Notes: a model not told the origin generated them from the sequence alone. DNA of 6,824 bases from DAOTWP01 sp034435675 (GCA_034435675.1 DAOTWP010000345.1:1-6824); one strand, 5' to 3'; counted from the first letter of the stretch, positions 1 through 5,646 are shown. Translations and numbers: made by a program.

Positions 1-156
1 ACCGCGCTGAGTGACGCCGCAGTGGTCGCATGGCTGCTGGACAATACGCAGCCCGACCTGACATGGCAGAGCTTTCAGGGCAAGACCGCATTGCAGCTTG
101 CCACCGAACGCGGCGATGTGCAGATCGCCGAACTGCTGCGGGCGCGCGGGGCATAA
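1..156 (+). CDS. Ankyrin-repeat protein, C-terminal fragment
   Basis: The first reading frame is open from base 1 to a TAA at 154-156 and encodes the last 51 residues of a protein whose start lies outside the window. The end of the fragment (GKTALQLATERGDVQIAELL, then RARGA) matches the ankyrin consensus G-x-T-P-L-H-x-A-A-x-x-G-x-x-x-x-V-x-x-L-L-x-x-G-A, with Gln in place of the usual His. The preceding stretch (AVVAWLLDN, then an acidic turn) looks like the second helix of an earlier repeat. Ankyrin repeats bind other proteins, and no partner can be read from this fragment. The protein ends directly after its last repeat, with no membrane or catalytic tail. The TIR gene downstream is on the same strand but has its own promoter-like sequence 120 bp further on, so it need not be in the same operon. 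The repeat call is fairly safe; the function is unknown. Confidence 0.8.
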   Translation, partial: TALSDAAVVAWLLDNTQPDLTWQSFQGKTALQLATERGDVQIAELLRARGA

Positions 157-226
157 ACCGTGTGGGCAGAAAACCGCCCCTATGGCAGCATCTGGACAGC
201 ACCCGCGCAGCAGTCTCGAAATACCG

Positions 227-248
227 AATTCGTCAAAATTTACGAATT
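227..248. promoter_or_regulatory. Inverted repeat, candidate operator upstream of the TIR gene
   Basis: Two perfect 7-base arms, AATTCGT (227-233) and ACGAATT (242-248), flank an 8-base AT-rich spacer CAAAATTT. The element lies in a conspicuously AT-rich patch of an otherwise GC-rich window. Its centre is about 50 bases upstream of the start site predicted from the TATAAT at 277-282, a position typical of a dimeric activator or repressor site. No regulator gene is visible in the window. It could also be a minor hairpin, but no T-run follows and it lies 70 bases past the ankyrin stop. Confidence 0.45.
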
Positions 249-276
249 GTGAAACATGGCGCAGGCAGGTGGGGCA

Positions 277-282
277 TATAAT
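277..282 (+). promoter_or_regulatory. Putative -10 box (TATAAT) of the TIR gene
   Basis: This is a perfect sigma-70 type TATAAT, 32 bases before the ATG of the TIR gene. At 17-18 bp spacing the -35 region (253-259) has no good TTGACA match; TTGTGA at 247-252 is too far away, with 24 bp between. The promoter may therefore depend on an activator, for which the inverted repeat at 227-248 is a candidate site. Transcription would begin near 289. Confidence 0.5.
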
Positions 283-301
283 TAAGGAAACTGGTTACAT
301 T

Positions 302-306
302 GAGGA
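302..306 (+). promoter_or_regulatory. Ribosome binding site that decides the TIR gene start
   Basis: GAGGA lies 8 bases before ATG 315. A TTG at 300 in the same frame has AAGGA at 284-288 upstream, but that AAGGA would lie before the transcription start predicted from the TATAAT at 277-282 (near 289), so it would be missing from the mRNA. This favours ATG 315 over TTG 300. Confidence 0.6.
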
Positions 307-314
307 CCTGCGCG

Positions 315-1871
315 ATGACCAACAGAATCAGGGTCTTCATGAGTTATGCCCGTGAAGACGAAGCCTTTGTCCGCGATAAAATCGTGCTGCGCCTGCCTGC
401 TGACAGGTTCGAGGTCTGGTTTGACCGCACCAGCATCCCCGCGGGAAAGTCGTGGGATGAAAAAATTCATCAGGGGCTGGAAGAATGCGACGTGCTGCTG
501 GTCGCTGTCTCCAAAGCCGCGCTAAAATCGGAGTGGGTCCAGCGCGAGTATATGCACGCGCTGGAACTGGGCAAGCAGGTCATTCCCTGCCGTTTGAAGA
601 ACATCGCGCTGCCGGAAGCGCTGCAACCGCTGCAATGGATTGACCTCAGCGACAGCGCCGCCTACGAAAAACAGATCACCAAATTGATTTCCGACCTGCT
701 GCGCGGGATGCAAGCACCGCTGTCCACCAGGGTGGGCAAATGGCTGAGCAGCGCGGGCTTGGACACCGGTCCGGTCAGCTTTATGGCGACACAGGCGGCA
801 AGCGCGCTGGACAAACGGCGCGAGGCGCTGCACAACCGCATCGCCCCCCGCCCGGAAACGGTCGAACGCTATGAGGCGGGGCTGCGGGCAAAAGCGCAGG
901 GCGATCTGGACGGTGCAGCGACCTACTGGGAGCAGCTCCTGAAAGCAGACCCGCATTACCTCAACGGGCAGCTCAAGCAGGAATACGACGCGCTGCTGCT
1001 GGCGGTGACGCCGCTGCGCATTGAACGCCTGCGCAAACAGGCAGACGAAGCAGCAGACCGGGGCGAGTGGGACAGCGAAATCACGGCGCTTCAACAACTG
1101 CTCGACCTGGGCGGCATGTGCCCGGATGCCAGGGCGCGCATGCAAGCAGCACGCACGAATCTCGAACATCAGGTGCTGTACCAGTCGGCGCAGCGGCTGA
1201 TCAGCGAAGGGAGTACAGCCGCCGCGCGTGAGGCGCTGGAAAAGCTCTACCAGAGCGCACCGTTCTTCGGCGATCCGCAGGGGGTGGCGCGCAAGCTGGG
1301 TATGCAGCCGGACACGGTATTCTACCGCCGCCGGCAGGTGCTCGAAGACCGCCAGCAGGACGTGCGCAGCCAGCTTGAGATTGCGCGCGGCGAAAAAGCA
1401 CGGCTGGATGCCGAACGCTGTCCGGTCGCCCAGCAGTACGACGCCATCGCCAATACCCGCAGCGCCATAAACGACCGGCGCGCGGGCTGCACGGGAACCT
1501 TTGTCCTCAGCGTCATCGGGCTGCTGCTGCTGTGGGGTGGCGTCACCGTCATCGCGAATATCACCCAGAATCCCGGCAACGCCGCCGCGGCGGGGGCACA
1601 ATTCCCCAAGCTGCTGCTGGCGCTGGCGGTCGGGTTTGTTGGCATGCGCCTGTGGCTGCGCTTCCGCCTGAACAGCGTTAATGTTGACCTGCGCTACTGG
1701 GGCGCGGAACTGGAAAAGCATCTGGTCAAGCTGCGCCCGGTTGAGGCACGCATTCAAGCGCTGGAACAGGAAAACAAACAGGTGCGGCAAGAAGCCAACA
1801 GGGTCGTGTCTACTGCGAAACACAAAAACGGGGCGGGAAAACCCGCGTGGCGGCGCTGGATCGGCGCGTAA
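315..1871 (+). CDS. TIR-domain protein with TPR-like repeats, coiled coils and two membrane helices
   Basis: The protein has 518 residues. Residues 4-135 form a TIR domain: it opens with IRVFMSYAREDE, then FEVWFD (32-37), IPAGKSW (41-47) and CDVLLVAVS (58-66). SEWVQREY follows, in which Glu78 aligns with the catalytic glutamate of NAD-cleaving TIR domains (the WVHKE motif of SARM1). Residues about 181-330 are helical and TPR-like, with one clear unit starting at RYEAGLRAKAQGDLDGAATY. A charged coiled coil spans about 340-385. Two hydrophobic helices at about 395-414 and 430-450 are joined by a short Ala/Gly-rich loop, and a second coiled coil and basic tail follow (about 462-518). This suggests a membrane hairpin with both the TIR domain and the tail in the cytoplasm. 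TIR proteins of this kind may be NADases in phage defence or signalling scaffolds; the choice here is inference. No defence partner gene is adjacent. The TIR call is strong; function is open. Confidence 0.9.
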   Translation: MTNRIRVFMSYAREDEAFVRDKIVLRLPADRFEVWFDRTSIPAGKSWDEKIHQGLEECDVLLVAVSKAALKSEWVQREYMHALELGKQVIPCRLKNIALPEALQPLQWIDLSDSAAYEKQITKLISDLLRGMQAPLSTRVGKWLSSAGLDTGPVSFMATQAASALDKRREALHNRIAPRPETVERYEAGLRAKAQGDLDGAATYWEQLLKADPHYLNGQLKQEYDALLLAVTPLRIERLRKQADEAADRGEWDSEITALQQLLDLGGMCPDARARMQAARTNLEHQVLYQSAQRLISEGSTAAAREALEKLYQSAPFFGDPQGVARKLGMQPDTVFYRRRQVLEDRQQDVRSQLEIARGEKARLDAERCPVAQQYDAIANTRSAINDRRAGCTGTFVLSVIGLLLLWGGVTVIANITQNPGNAAAAGAQFPKLLLALAVGFVGMRLWLRFRLNSVNVDLRYWGAELEKHLVKLRPVEARIQALEQENKQVRQEANRVVSTAKHKNGAGKPAWRRWIGA

Positions 1872-1937
1872 TCGGGTGTGGGGCAGCCGGTCGCGCTTCT
1901 GCTGCCTGCCGTATGCGGAGAAGGGCAGCGCCGCGTA

Positions 1938-1953
1938 AGCCTGCACGCAGGCT
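1938..1953. terminator. Hairpin between convergent genes, probable bidirectional terminator
   Basis: AGCCTGC (1938-1944) and GCAGGCT (1947-1953) are perfect complements and form a tight GC-rich hairpin 67 bases after the TIR stop and 16 bases after the stop of the minus-strand gene. An alternative, longer pairing joins GGGCAGC (1923-1929) with GCTGCCC (1951-1957). Only a short T-run (TTT at 1964-1966) follows on the plus strand, so intrinsic termination is plausible but not certain. Confidence 0.45.
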
Positions 1954-1968
1954 GCCCTACGGGTTTGC

Positions 1969-2322
1969 TCACGGCACGGCTTCCGGCGTGGGCACGGGCG
2001 CAAGCTGGTAAATGCGGTTGATCAGTGTTTGCAGTTCGGCTTCCTGGGTAGTGTGGAACACCGCGCCGATTTCGCCGTGGAACTTACCCTCAAGCACCAA
2101 TTGGATTTGCTGCTGCTTTGGCAGCCCGTTTTCGTAGAGATGCAGTTCGGTAATGCTCGCCAACGGGATGTCCAGTTGGCGCAGGTGCAGCGGCGCGAGG
2201 ACCGGCGTGAACAGCACCGTCAGCAGGTCTTTCCGTTGAATATGCAGGTGATCGGCATACAGCGTCAGGTCGCTGTCAATGCCCCGAATGGTCAGCAGCG
2301 CATCGGTTGAGCTGGTCTGCAT
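1969..2322 (-). CDS. Small protein with probable PH-like (DUF4429-type) fold
   Basis: The protein has 117 residues from ATG 2322. It has no signal peptide, membrane helix or cysteine. Its pattern is alternating short strands (LLTIRGIDSDLTLYADHLHI, then a linker, IPLASITELHLYE, QIQLVLEGK), then a short strand and a C-terminal helix (EAELQTLINRIYQL). The segment IGAVFHTTQEAELQTLINRI resembles the end of DUF4429/bacterial PH-like domains, where an 'aV.F....E...l...I' strand-helix closes the barrel. These small domains are usually found next to SHOCT motifs or membrane proteins, and no SHOCT is present here. Start choice: an earlier ATG at 2346 is in frame, but GAAGGGAG at 2330-2337 sits 7 bases before ATG 2322 and lies inside the longer version, so the shorter form is preferred. 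The gene converges on the TIR gene and diverges from the oxidoreductase. The family assignment is tentative. Confidence 0.65.
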   Translation of the reverse strand: MQTSSTDALLTIRGIDSDLTLYADHLHIQRKDLLTVLFTPVLAPLHLRQLDIPLASITELHLYENGLPKQQQIQLVLEGKFHGEIGAVFHTTQEAELQTLINRIYQLAPVPTPEAVP

Positions 2323-2329
2323 CACGGGA

Positions 2330-2337
2330 CTCCCTTC
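2330..2337 (-). promoter_or_regulatory. Strong ribosome binding site fixing the start at 2322
   Basis: On the minus strand GAAGGGAG precedes ATG 2322 by 7 bases. It is the best Shine-Dalgarno match in the window and argues against the upstream in-frame ATG at 2346. Confidence 0.65.
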
Positions 2338-2366
2338 TGCATGCAAAAAGTCTGCCCTTATCCCCC

Positions 2367-2372
2367 ATTATG
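2367..2372 (-). promoter_or_regulatory. Candidate -10 box (CATAAT) of the PH-like gene
   Basis: CATAAT on the minus strand would start transcription near 2360, giving a leader of about 38 bases that includes the ribosome site at 2330-2337. No convincing -35 box is seen at 17 bp. This is a weak call resting on one hexamer. Confidence 0.25.
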
Positions 2373-2437
2373 CGCCAAAATGCGGCGGCTGGCGGGTGTC
2401 GTTCAGTCGCTTTCGTTATGCGCATTGTCACGTTGTG

Positions 2438-2447
2438 GCATGCATGC
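2438..2447. promoter_or_regulatory. Palindrome GCATGCATGC, candidate operator in the divergent control region
   Basis: This is a perfect 10-base palindrome. It covers the place where a -35 box would lie for the TATACT at 2464-2469. A second copy of the core, TGCATGCA, is at 2338-2345 in the leader of the divergent PH-like gene, about 103 bp away. The arrangement could let one dimeric regulator bind at both sites. The core is short, so chance is not excluded. Confidence 0.3.
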
Positions 2448-2463
2448 GCACGGATGCCTGCGG

Positions 2464-2469
2464 TATACT
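2464..2469 (+). promoter_or_regulatory. Candidate -10 box (TATACT) of the oxidoreductase gene
   Basis: TATACT lies 39 bases before ATG 2509, placing the start of transcription near 2476. No good -35 box sits 17 bp upstream, where the palindrome GCATGCATGC is found instead; TTGTCA at 2425-2430 is too far away. Confidence 0.4.
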
Positions 2470-2508
2470 CGGTGCAATTTCCATTGACGACTATGGAGCA
2501 ATCGTTAA

Positions 2509-3597
2509 ATGAGCAGATGGATGATTTACGGCGCGACCGGCTATACCGGCAGGCTGGTGGTTGAGGAAGCGGTCAAACGTGGGCACAAGCCGGTGCTGGG
2601 CGGACGCTCGGCGGGCAAGCTGCAAGCGCTGGCGGAGCAGTACGGGCTGGAATACGTGGCGTTCCCCGTCAGCGACAGTTTCAGCGCCACCGGCGGGCTG
2701 CAACAGGCGAACGTTGCGCTGGTCTACCACGCCGCCGGACCCTTCGTGCATACCAGCGACCCGATGCTTAAAGCCTGTCTTGCGGTGGGCGCGCATTATC
2801 TGGACATCACCGGCGAAATCCCGGTTTATCAGAACGCCTTCCGCTATGACGCTGCCGCGCGCGAAAAAGGCATCGCCATCATCCCCGGCGTCGGCTTTGA
2901 TGTCATCCCCAGCGATTGCCTGCTGAAATACGTCGCCGACCAACTGCCCGACGCCACACATCTCGAAGTGGTTGTGGATACGCTTAACACGGCGCAGGGC
3001 GCTGTCGGTGTCAGCGCTTCTGCCGGGACGCTGAAATCCATGCTGGAACTGCTGCCCACGCTGGGCAATGTCGTGCGGCGCAATGGCGAACTTGTGCCGG
3101 TGGATTTTGGCGCGGGGGCAAAGACGGTGCGCTTCCCCCATGGCGAACTGCTGGCAATGCCTGCGCCGTGGGGCGATGTGGAAATGGGCTACCACACCAC
3201 CGGCATTCCCAACATCACCGCCTATCTCACTTTCCCGCCTGCTACGATTGCCCTGTTCCGCGCCAGCGGCACGCTGCTGCGCCTGCTGCTGCGGTCTGAA
3301 CTGCTGCGTGGGTGGGTCGGGCAGCAGGTAGACCGGTTGGTCAGCGGACCGTCCGAAGCAGCGCGCGCTGCGGGGCGCAGCTATGTTTATGCGCAGGTGC
3401 GCAATGCACAGGGCGCAGCCGCGCAGGCGTGGCTGGAAACGCTGGACGGCTACACCTTCACGGCGGTGGCGGGTGTGCGCGTGGTGGAACGTGTGCTGGC
3501 GGGCAGCTATCGCGGGGCGCTGAGTCCGGCGGCGGCGTTTGGCGCGGATTTTGTGCTGGAAATTGCAGGCACGCAGCGTTACGACACACTGCCATGA
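2509..3597 (+). CDS. Saccharopine dehydrogenase-family NAD(P)-dependent oxidoreductase
   Basis: The protein has 362 residues, a usual length for the short, soluble 'trans-acting enoyl reductase'-like branch of this family. A Rossmann fold begins at once: the dinucleotide loop GATGYTG is at residues 8-14, and GGRS (32-35) ends strand 2, where Arg34 is placed to hold the 2'-phosphate of NADP. Family signatures follow: HAAGPF (75-80), YLDITGE (98-104) and PGVGFDVIPSD (127-137). The substrate is not predictable; relatives reduce lipid intermediates or act on amino-acid adducts, and the lysine-pathway specificity of true saccharopine dehydrogenase should not be assumed. There is no signal peptide and the protein is probably cytoplasmic. 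The start is ATG 2509, with GGAG at 2495-2498 ten bases before it; Met5 at 2521 is an alternative. The stop overlaps a possible downstream start (ATGA at 3594-3597). The family call is firm and the reaction is unknown. Confidence 0.88.
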   Translation: MSRWMIYGATGYTGRLVVEEAVKRGHKPVLGGRSAGKLQALAEQYGLEYVAFPVSDSFSATGGLQQANVALVYHAAGPFVHTSDPMLKACLAVGAHYLDITGEIPVYQNAFRYDAAAREKGIAIIPGVGFDVIPSDCLLKYVADQLPDATHLEVVVDTLNTAQGAVGVSASAGTLKSMLELLPTLGNVVRRNGELVPVDFGAGAKTVRFPHGELLAMPAPWGDVEMGYHTTGIPNITAYLTFPPATIALFRASGTLLRLLLRSELLRGWVGQQVDRLVSGPSEAARAAGRSYVYAQVRNAQGAAAQAWLETLDGYTFTAVAGVRVVERVLAGSYRGALSPAAAFGADFVLEIAGTQRYDTLP

Positions 3598-3638
3598 GCG
3601 CGCCTGAACTTGCTCCGCTTCAGTGCAGGAAAAGCTAA
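3594..3638 (+). pseudogene. 14-codon ORF coupled to the oxidoreductase stop, possible stub of a broken gene
   Basis: ATGA at 3594-3597 joins the oxidoreductase stop to a new start, the usual layout of translationally coupled operon genes. The frame reads MSAPELAPLQCRKS and then stops at 3636-3638, where transposase-derived sequence begins. It could be the first codons of a gene cut off by the insertion, or a chance frame. There is no separate ribosome site. No continuation of this reading frame was recognised beyond the insertion remnant. Confidence 0.25.
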
Positions 3639-3938
3639 GCGCCAGGTAGACCGCAGCGCAGAGCAGCGTACCCTGACCACAGAACGCAAGCGATCTACCC
3701 AGGCGTTCAGGCGCGCAGTCGCGCAGCGCAGAGCAACTGGCACCAAAACAGCCGCCCAGCTTGCCCGTGATCTGGGGATCAATGACAACAACCCGCAGCG
3801 CTGGCGCAGCGTGTATGATGCTCAGGTTCAGACCGATACGTCCGGCAGTGTGGTTGAACTGGAAGCCGCAGTGAAGCGCTTGCAGCGCGCGGTATCCTCA
3901 GAAAAGCCGTGCGCATTCTCAGCCGGAACCAGCCATGA
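3610..3938 (+). pseudogene. IS3-type transposase OrfA remnant, frameshifted
   Basis: The frame has the layout of an IS3-family OrfA: a basic ERKRSTQAFRRAV opening, a helix-turn-helix (AAQLARDLGIND, then PQRWRSVY, about 3751-3816), then a leucine-zipper-like segment VELEAAVKRLQR (3853-3888). After that the continuous frame degrades into unrelated sequence. The neighbouring frame from 3891 reads GILRKAVRILSRNQP and stops at TGA 3936-3938, the typical OrfA ending (compare ILKKAxxFFAxEQP). The original frame was therefore broken by a small indel around 3885-3891. No ATG is present in frame at the start; 3610 is a TTG. An ATG at 3935 overlaps the OrfA stop as OrfB starts often do, but only 59 codons follow and no DDE integrase domain is recognisable. 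No matching terminal inverted repeats or target duplication were found, so the element's limits are unknown. It is not expected to transpose. Confidence 0.7.
3652..3735 (+). repeat. 14-bp direct repeat inside the transposase remnant
   Basis: CGCAGCGCAGAGCA occurs at 3652-3665 and again at 3722-3735, a 70-bp period. Both copies lie in the OrfA-like frame, but in different codon phases, so it is not a duplicated protein motif. It may be an internal repeat of the element or a trace of rearrangement. Confidence 0.55.
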
Positions 3939-4007
3939 ACGACCAGATCAGCACGGTTCCCTGTGAAGTGGGCATCTGGAGCAGCGCGACTGCAACGCGG
4001 GCGCGGC

Positions 4008-4035
4008 GGGCGGCACAAAGCGCATCGTGCCGCCC
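4008..4035 (-). terminator. GC-rich hairpin, probable end of the minus-strand operon
   Basis: GGGCGGCAC (4008-4016) and GTGCCGCCC (4027-4035) form a perfect 9-bp stem with a 10-base loop. It begins 23 bases beyond the TAA of the minus-strand gene that ends at 4059. No U-run follows on either strand, so it could stop polymerase with help from Rho, or protect the 3' end of the message. It also separates the operon from the insertion remnant. Confidence 0.5.
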
Positions 4036-4058
4036 CGACAACCGCGATGCATGGGCGC

Positions 4059-4523
4059 TTAGATGCCGAGGCGCTGGCGCAGCACGTCCAGCCACTGCTG
4101 TTCGTTCGCGCTGATCTTGTCCCCGCCCCCGAATCTGCCGGTGCCGGCTGCCGCGGCGATGGTGTGCATCAACTGGTAAATGAACACCCGCACATCGTGC
4201 GCGTCCGGGCTGCTGCCCAGCATGGCGTTCATCGCGCTCACCTGATCCATCAGGGCGTCCGGTTCGAAGGACAGTTTTGCCGCCGCGTCCTGCTCCGCCG
4301 CGTCGAGGTCATCCCCGCCGCCGGGGGTCAGCCCACTCACAAGCTGTTCGATAACGCCGTTACCCGCGAACTGTGCCCGCGAGTCAGTCAGGAAGTCTGC
4401 CGCCGACTTGCTTTCGCGGATCGTCTTGAACAGCCCAAACTGGTTGTCCGCGCCGCTGATACCGTGCCATAAGCCCTGAATGACCAGTAAAATCTGCTGC
4501 ACCTGTTCTTCGCTGAGAGTCAT
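4059..4523 (-). CDS. Uncharacterised acidic helical protein, possibly TerB-like
   Basis: The protein has 154 residues and I do not recognise a named family with certainty. It has no signal peptide, membrane helix or cysteine. It is acidic and Ala/Gln-rich, and appears mostly helical. Two Gly/Asp-rich loops interrupt the helices: TPGGGDDLD near residue 70 and GTGRFGGGDKISANEQQW near 127-144. The second, followed by LDVLRQRLGI, looks like the 'A..DG.is..E...l..i...lg' turn and helix of TerB/DnaJ-type stress-domain proteins, which is a weak similarity. The ATG at 4523 is preceded at 9 bases by GGAAAGG (4533-4539). The gene starts 58 bases after the COG0523 GTPase stop and has no clear promoter of its own, so it is probably the last gene of that operon. 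A hairpin follows. Coding status is supported by the ribosome site, codon bias and position. Confidence 0.65.
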   Translation of the reverse strand: MTLSEEQVQQILLVIQGLWHGISGADNQFGLFKTIRESKSAADFLTDSRAQFAGNGVIEQLVSGLTPGGGDDLDAAEQDAAAKLSFEPDALMDQVSAMNAMLGSSPDAHDVRVFIYQLMHTIAAAAGTGRFGGGDKISANEQQWLDVLRQRLGI

Positions 4524-4581
4524 GCTGTTTAACCTTTCCGGTTACGATCCTGAAAACAGATACCCAACAGGCACACGCGGG

Positions 4582-5646
4582 TCAGCGCCCGCGCAGCCAG
4601 TCCAGCACGCCGCCGAGGCGTTCACGCGGCGATTTTGTCCCCTGCCCCACGCGGCAGCCGTCAAACAGGGCTTGCAGTTCCGCCGGGTCGAGGCTGTCCG
4701 CCGCGCCGATTACAACGACTTCGCTTTGCGGCAGCCTGCTGCCCCACTGCTCCCCTGCCAGCAGGCGCGCCCGCCTGCCCACCACTTGCAGCACCGCCTG
4801 TCTGCCGGGGTCGTCCAGCGTGTAGAGCAGCCCCTTGGCACGGAAAACGTTCACCGGCAGGCGGTCAACTGCCCGGCGCAGGGCGCGCAGGGATACTGGC
4901 TCGCTGCTGATCCAGTGCCACGTGCTGAAGACCGTGCTGTGATTGGTGTGGTCGTGGTCGTGGTCGTGCGGTGCGGAGGAAACCGCATGCACATGCACAT
5001 CCAGCGCGGGTTTGCCCGCCAGGCGCTGCAAGTCGAAACTGCCCACGCCCAGCACCAGTTCCAGCGGCACTGCGGCAAAGGTCGTTTCCAGCAGCCGCGC
5101 GTCTGGCGTAATCTCGCGCACCCAGCGGCGCAGCGCTTCCAGCATGGCGGCGTCCACCAGATCGACTTTGTTGAGCACCACAATATCGGCAATGCTGATC
5201 TGGTTGAACACGAGCATTTCCAGATTTTTGGGCAGGGTGCGAATCTGTTCGGCGTCAATCACTGTCAGAATGCTGTCAATGCGCACGCGGTCTACCATCG
5301 CCGGTACGCGGAAGCTGTTCGCCACCTCAATCGGGTCGGACACGCCGCTGCATTCGACCAGCAGGTATTCCGGCGGGTCGGGGCGGCGCAGCAAATCCGC
5401 CACCGCAAACAGCAGGTCATCCCGGATTGTGCAGCAGATGCAGCCGTTCGCCAGGCTGACAGTTTCGCCCTGCACGCCGACGACTAACTGCGCGTCAATG
5501 TTGACTGCGCCAAAATCGTTGACCAGCACTGCCACCCGCAGCCCGTGGTCGCCATGCAGAATGCGGTTGAGCAGCGTGGTCTTACCCGCACCCAGAAACC
5601 CCGCCAGAATCGTCAGCGGGACTGCCTGCGGCATTTGTTCAGCCAT
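4582..5646 (-). CDS. CobW/COG0523-family GTPase, putative metallochaperone
   Basis: The protein has 354 residues, normal for the family. Motifs run in the expected order: Walker A GFLGAGKTT (16-24), the metal-binding CICC (69-72) that defines COG0523, ECSGVSDP (98-105, where most members have ETSG), the guanine-specific NKVD (159-162), a His-rich loop HDHDHDHTNH (227-236) and a CobW C-terminal domain (about 239-340, with FRAKGLLY). Members use GTP hydrolysis to deliver Zn, Co or other metals to client enzymes. The His loop favours zinc or cobalt, which is inference. It is cytoplasmic. The start ATG 5646 overlaps the carboxylase stop by 8 bases (ATGGCTGA), implying translational coupling; Met5 at 5634 is an alternative. 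No Zur box was noticed, and because the gene sits inside an operon its control is likely that of the carboxylase. The client metalloenzyme is not identified. Confidence 0.9.
   Translation of the reverse strand: MAEQMPQAVPLTILAGFLGAGKTTLLNRILHGDHGLRVAVLVNDFGAVNIDAQLVVGVQGETVSLANGCICCTIRDDLLFAVADLLRRPDPPEYLLVECSGVSDPIEVANSFRVPAMVDRVRIDSILTVIDAEQIRTLPKNLEMLVFNQISIADIVVLNKVDLVDAAMLEALRRWVREITPDARLLETTFAAVPLELVLGVGSFDLQRLAGKPALDVHVHAVSSAPHDHDHDHTNHSTVFSTWHWISSEPVSLRALRRAVDRLPVNVFRAKGLLYTLDDPGRQAVLQVVGRRARLLAGEQWGSRLPQSEVVVIGAADSLDPAELQALFDGCRVGQGTKSPRERLGGVLDWLRGR
4948..4968 (-). repeat. Hexanucleotide tandem repeat encoding the His-Asp loop
   Basis: GTGGTC is repeated three and a half times (plus-strand reading) and encodes His-Asp-His-Asp-His-Asp-His of the GTPase metal loop. 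The repeat unit is two codons, so slippage would change the number of His-Asp pairs without shifting the frame. Confidence 0.75.

Noticed and set aside
164..179. Possible terminator after the ankyrin gene (GGGC, 8-base loop, GCCC)
   Set aside because: The stem is only 4 bp with no T-run, too weak to call.
300..314. TTG start at 300 for the TIR gene
   Set aside because: Its ribosome site (284-288) would lie upstream of the predicted transcription start, and ATG 315 has GAGGA at 8 bases.
522..2003. Long minus-strand open frame (493 codons) opposite the TIR gene
   Set aside because: It is rich in Arg, Gln, His and Ala with no recognisable motif, lies antisense to a gene with clear domains, and runs into the end of the PH-like gene. 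It is a shadow of GC-rich codon use.
3605..3610. TGAACT as the left terminal repeat of an IS3 element
   Set aside because: IS3 ends often begin with TGAAC or similar, but no complementary copy was found before 4058 and there is no target duplication.
3935..4114. OrfB start overlapping OrfA (ATG 3935, 59 codons)
   Set aside because: The overlap has the right layout, but the translation shows no convincing HTH or integrase motif and crosses the terminator hairpin into the antisense of the next gene.
4480..5487. Long plus-strand open frame (335 codons) opposite the GTPase
   Set aside because: The opposite strand encodes a complete COG0523 protein with all its motifs. This frame is His/Gln/Arg-rich antisense shadow with no ribosome site of note.
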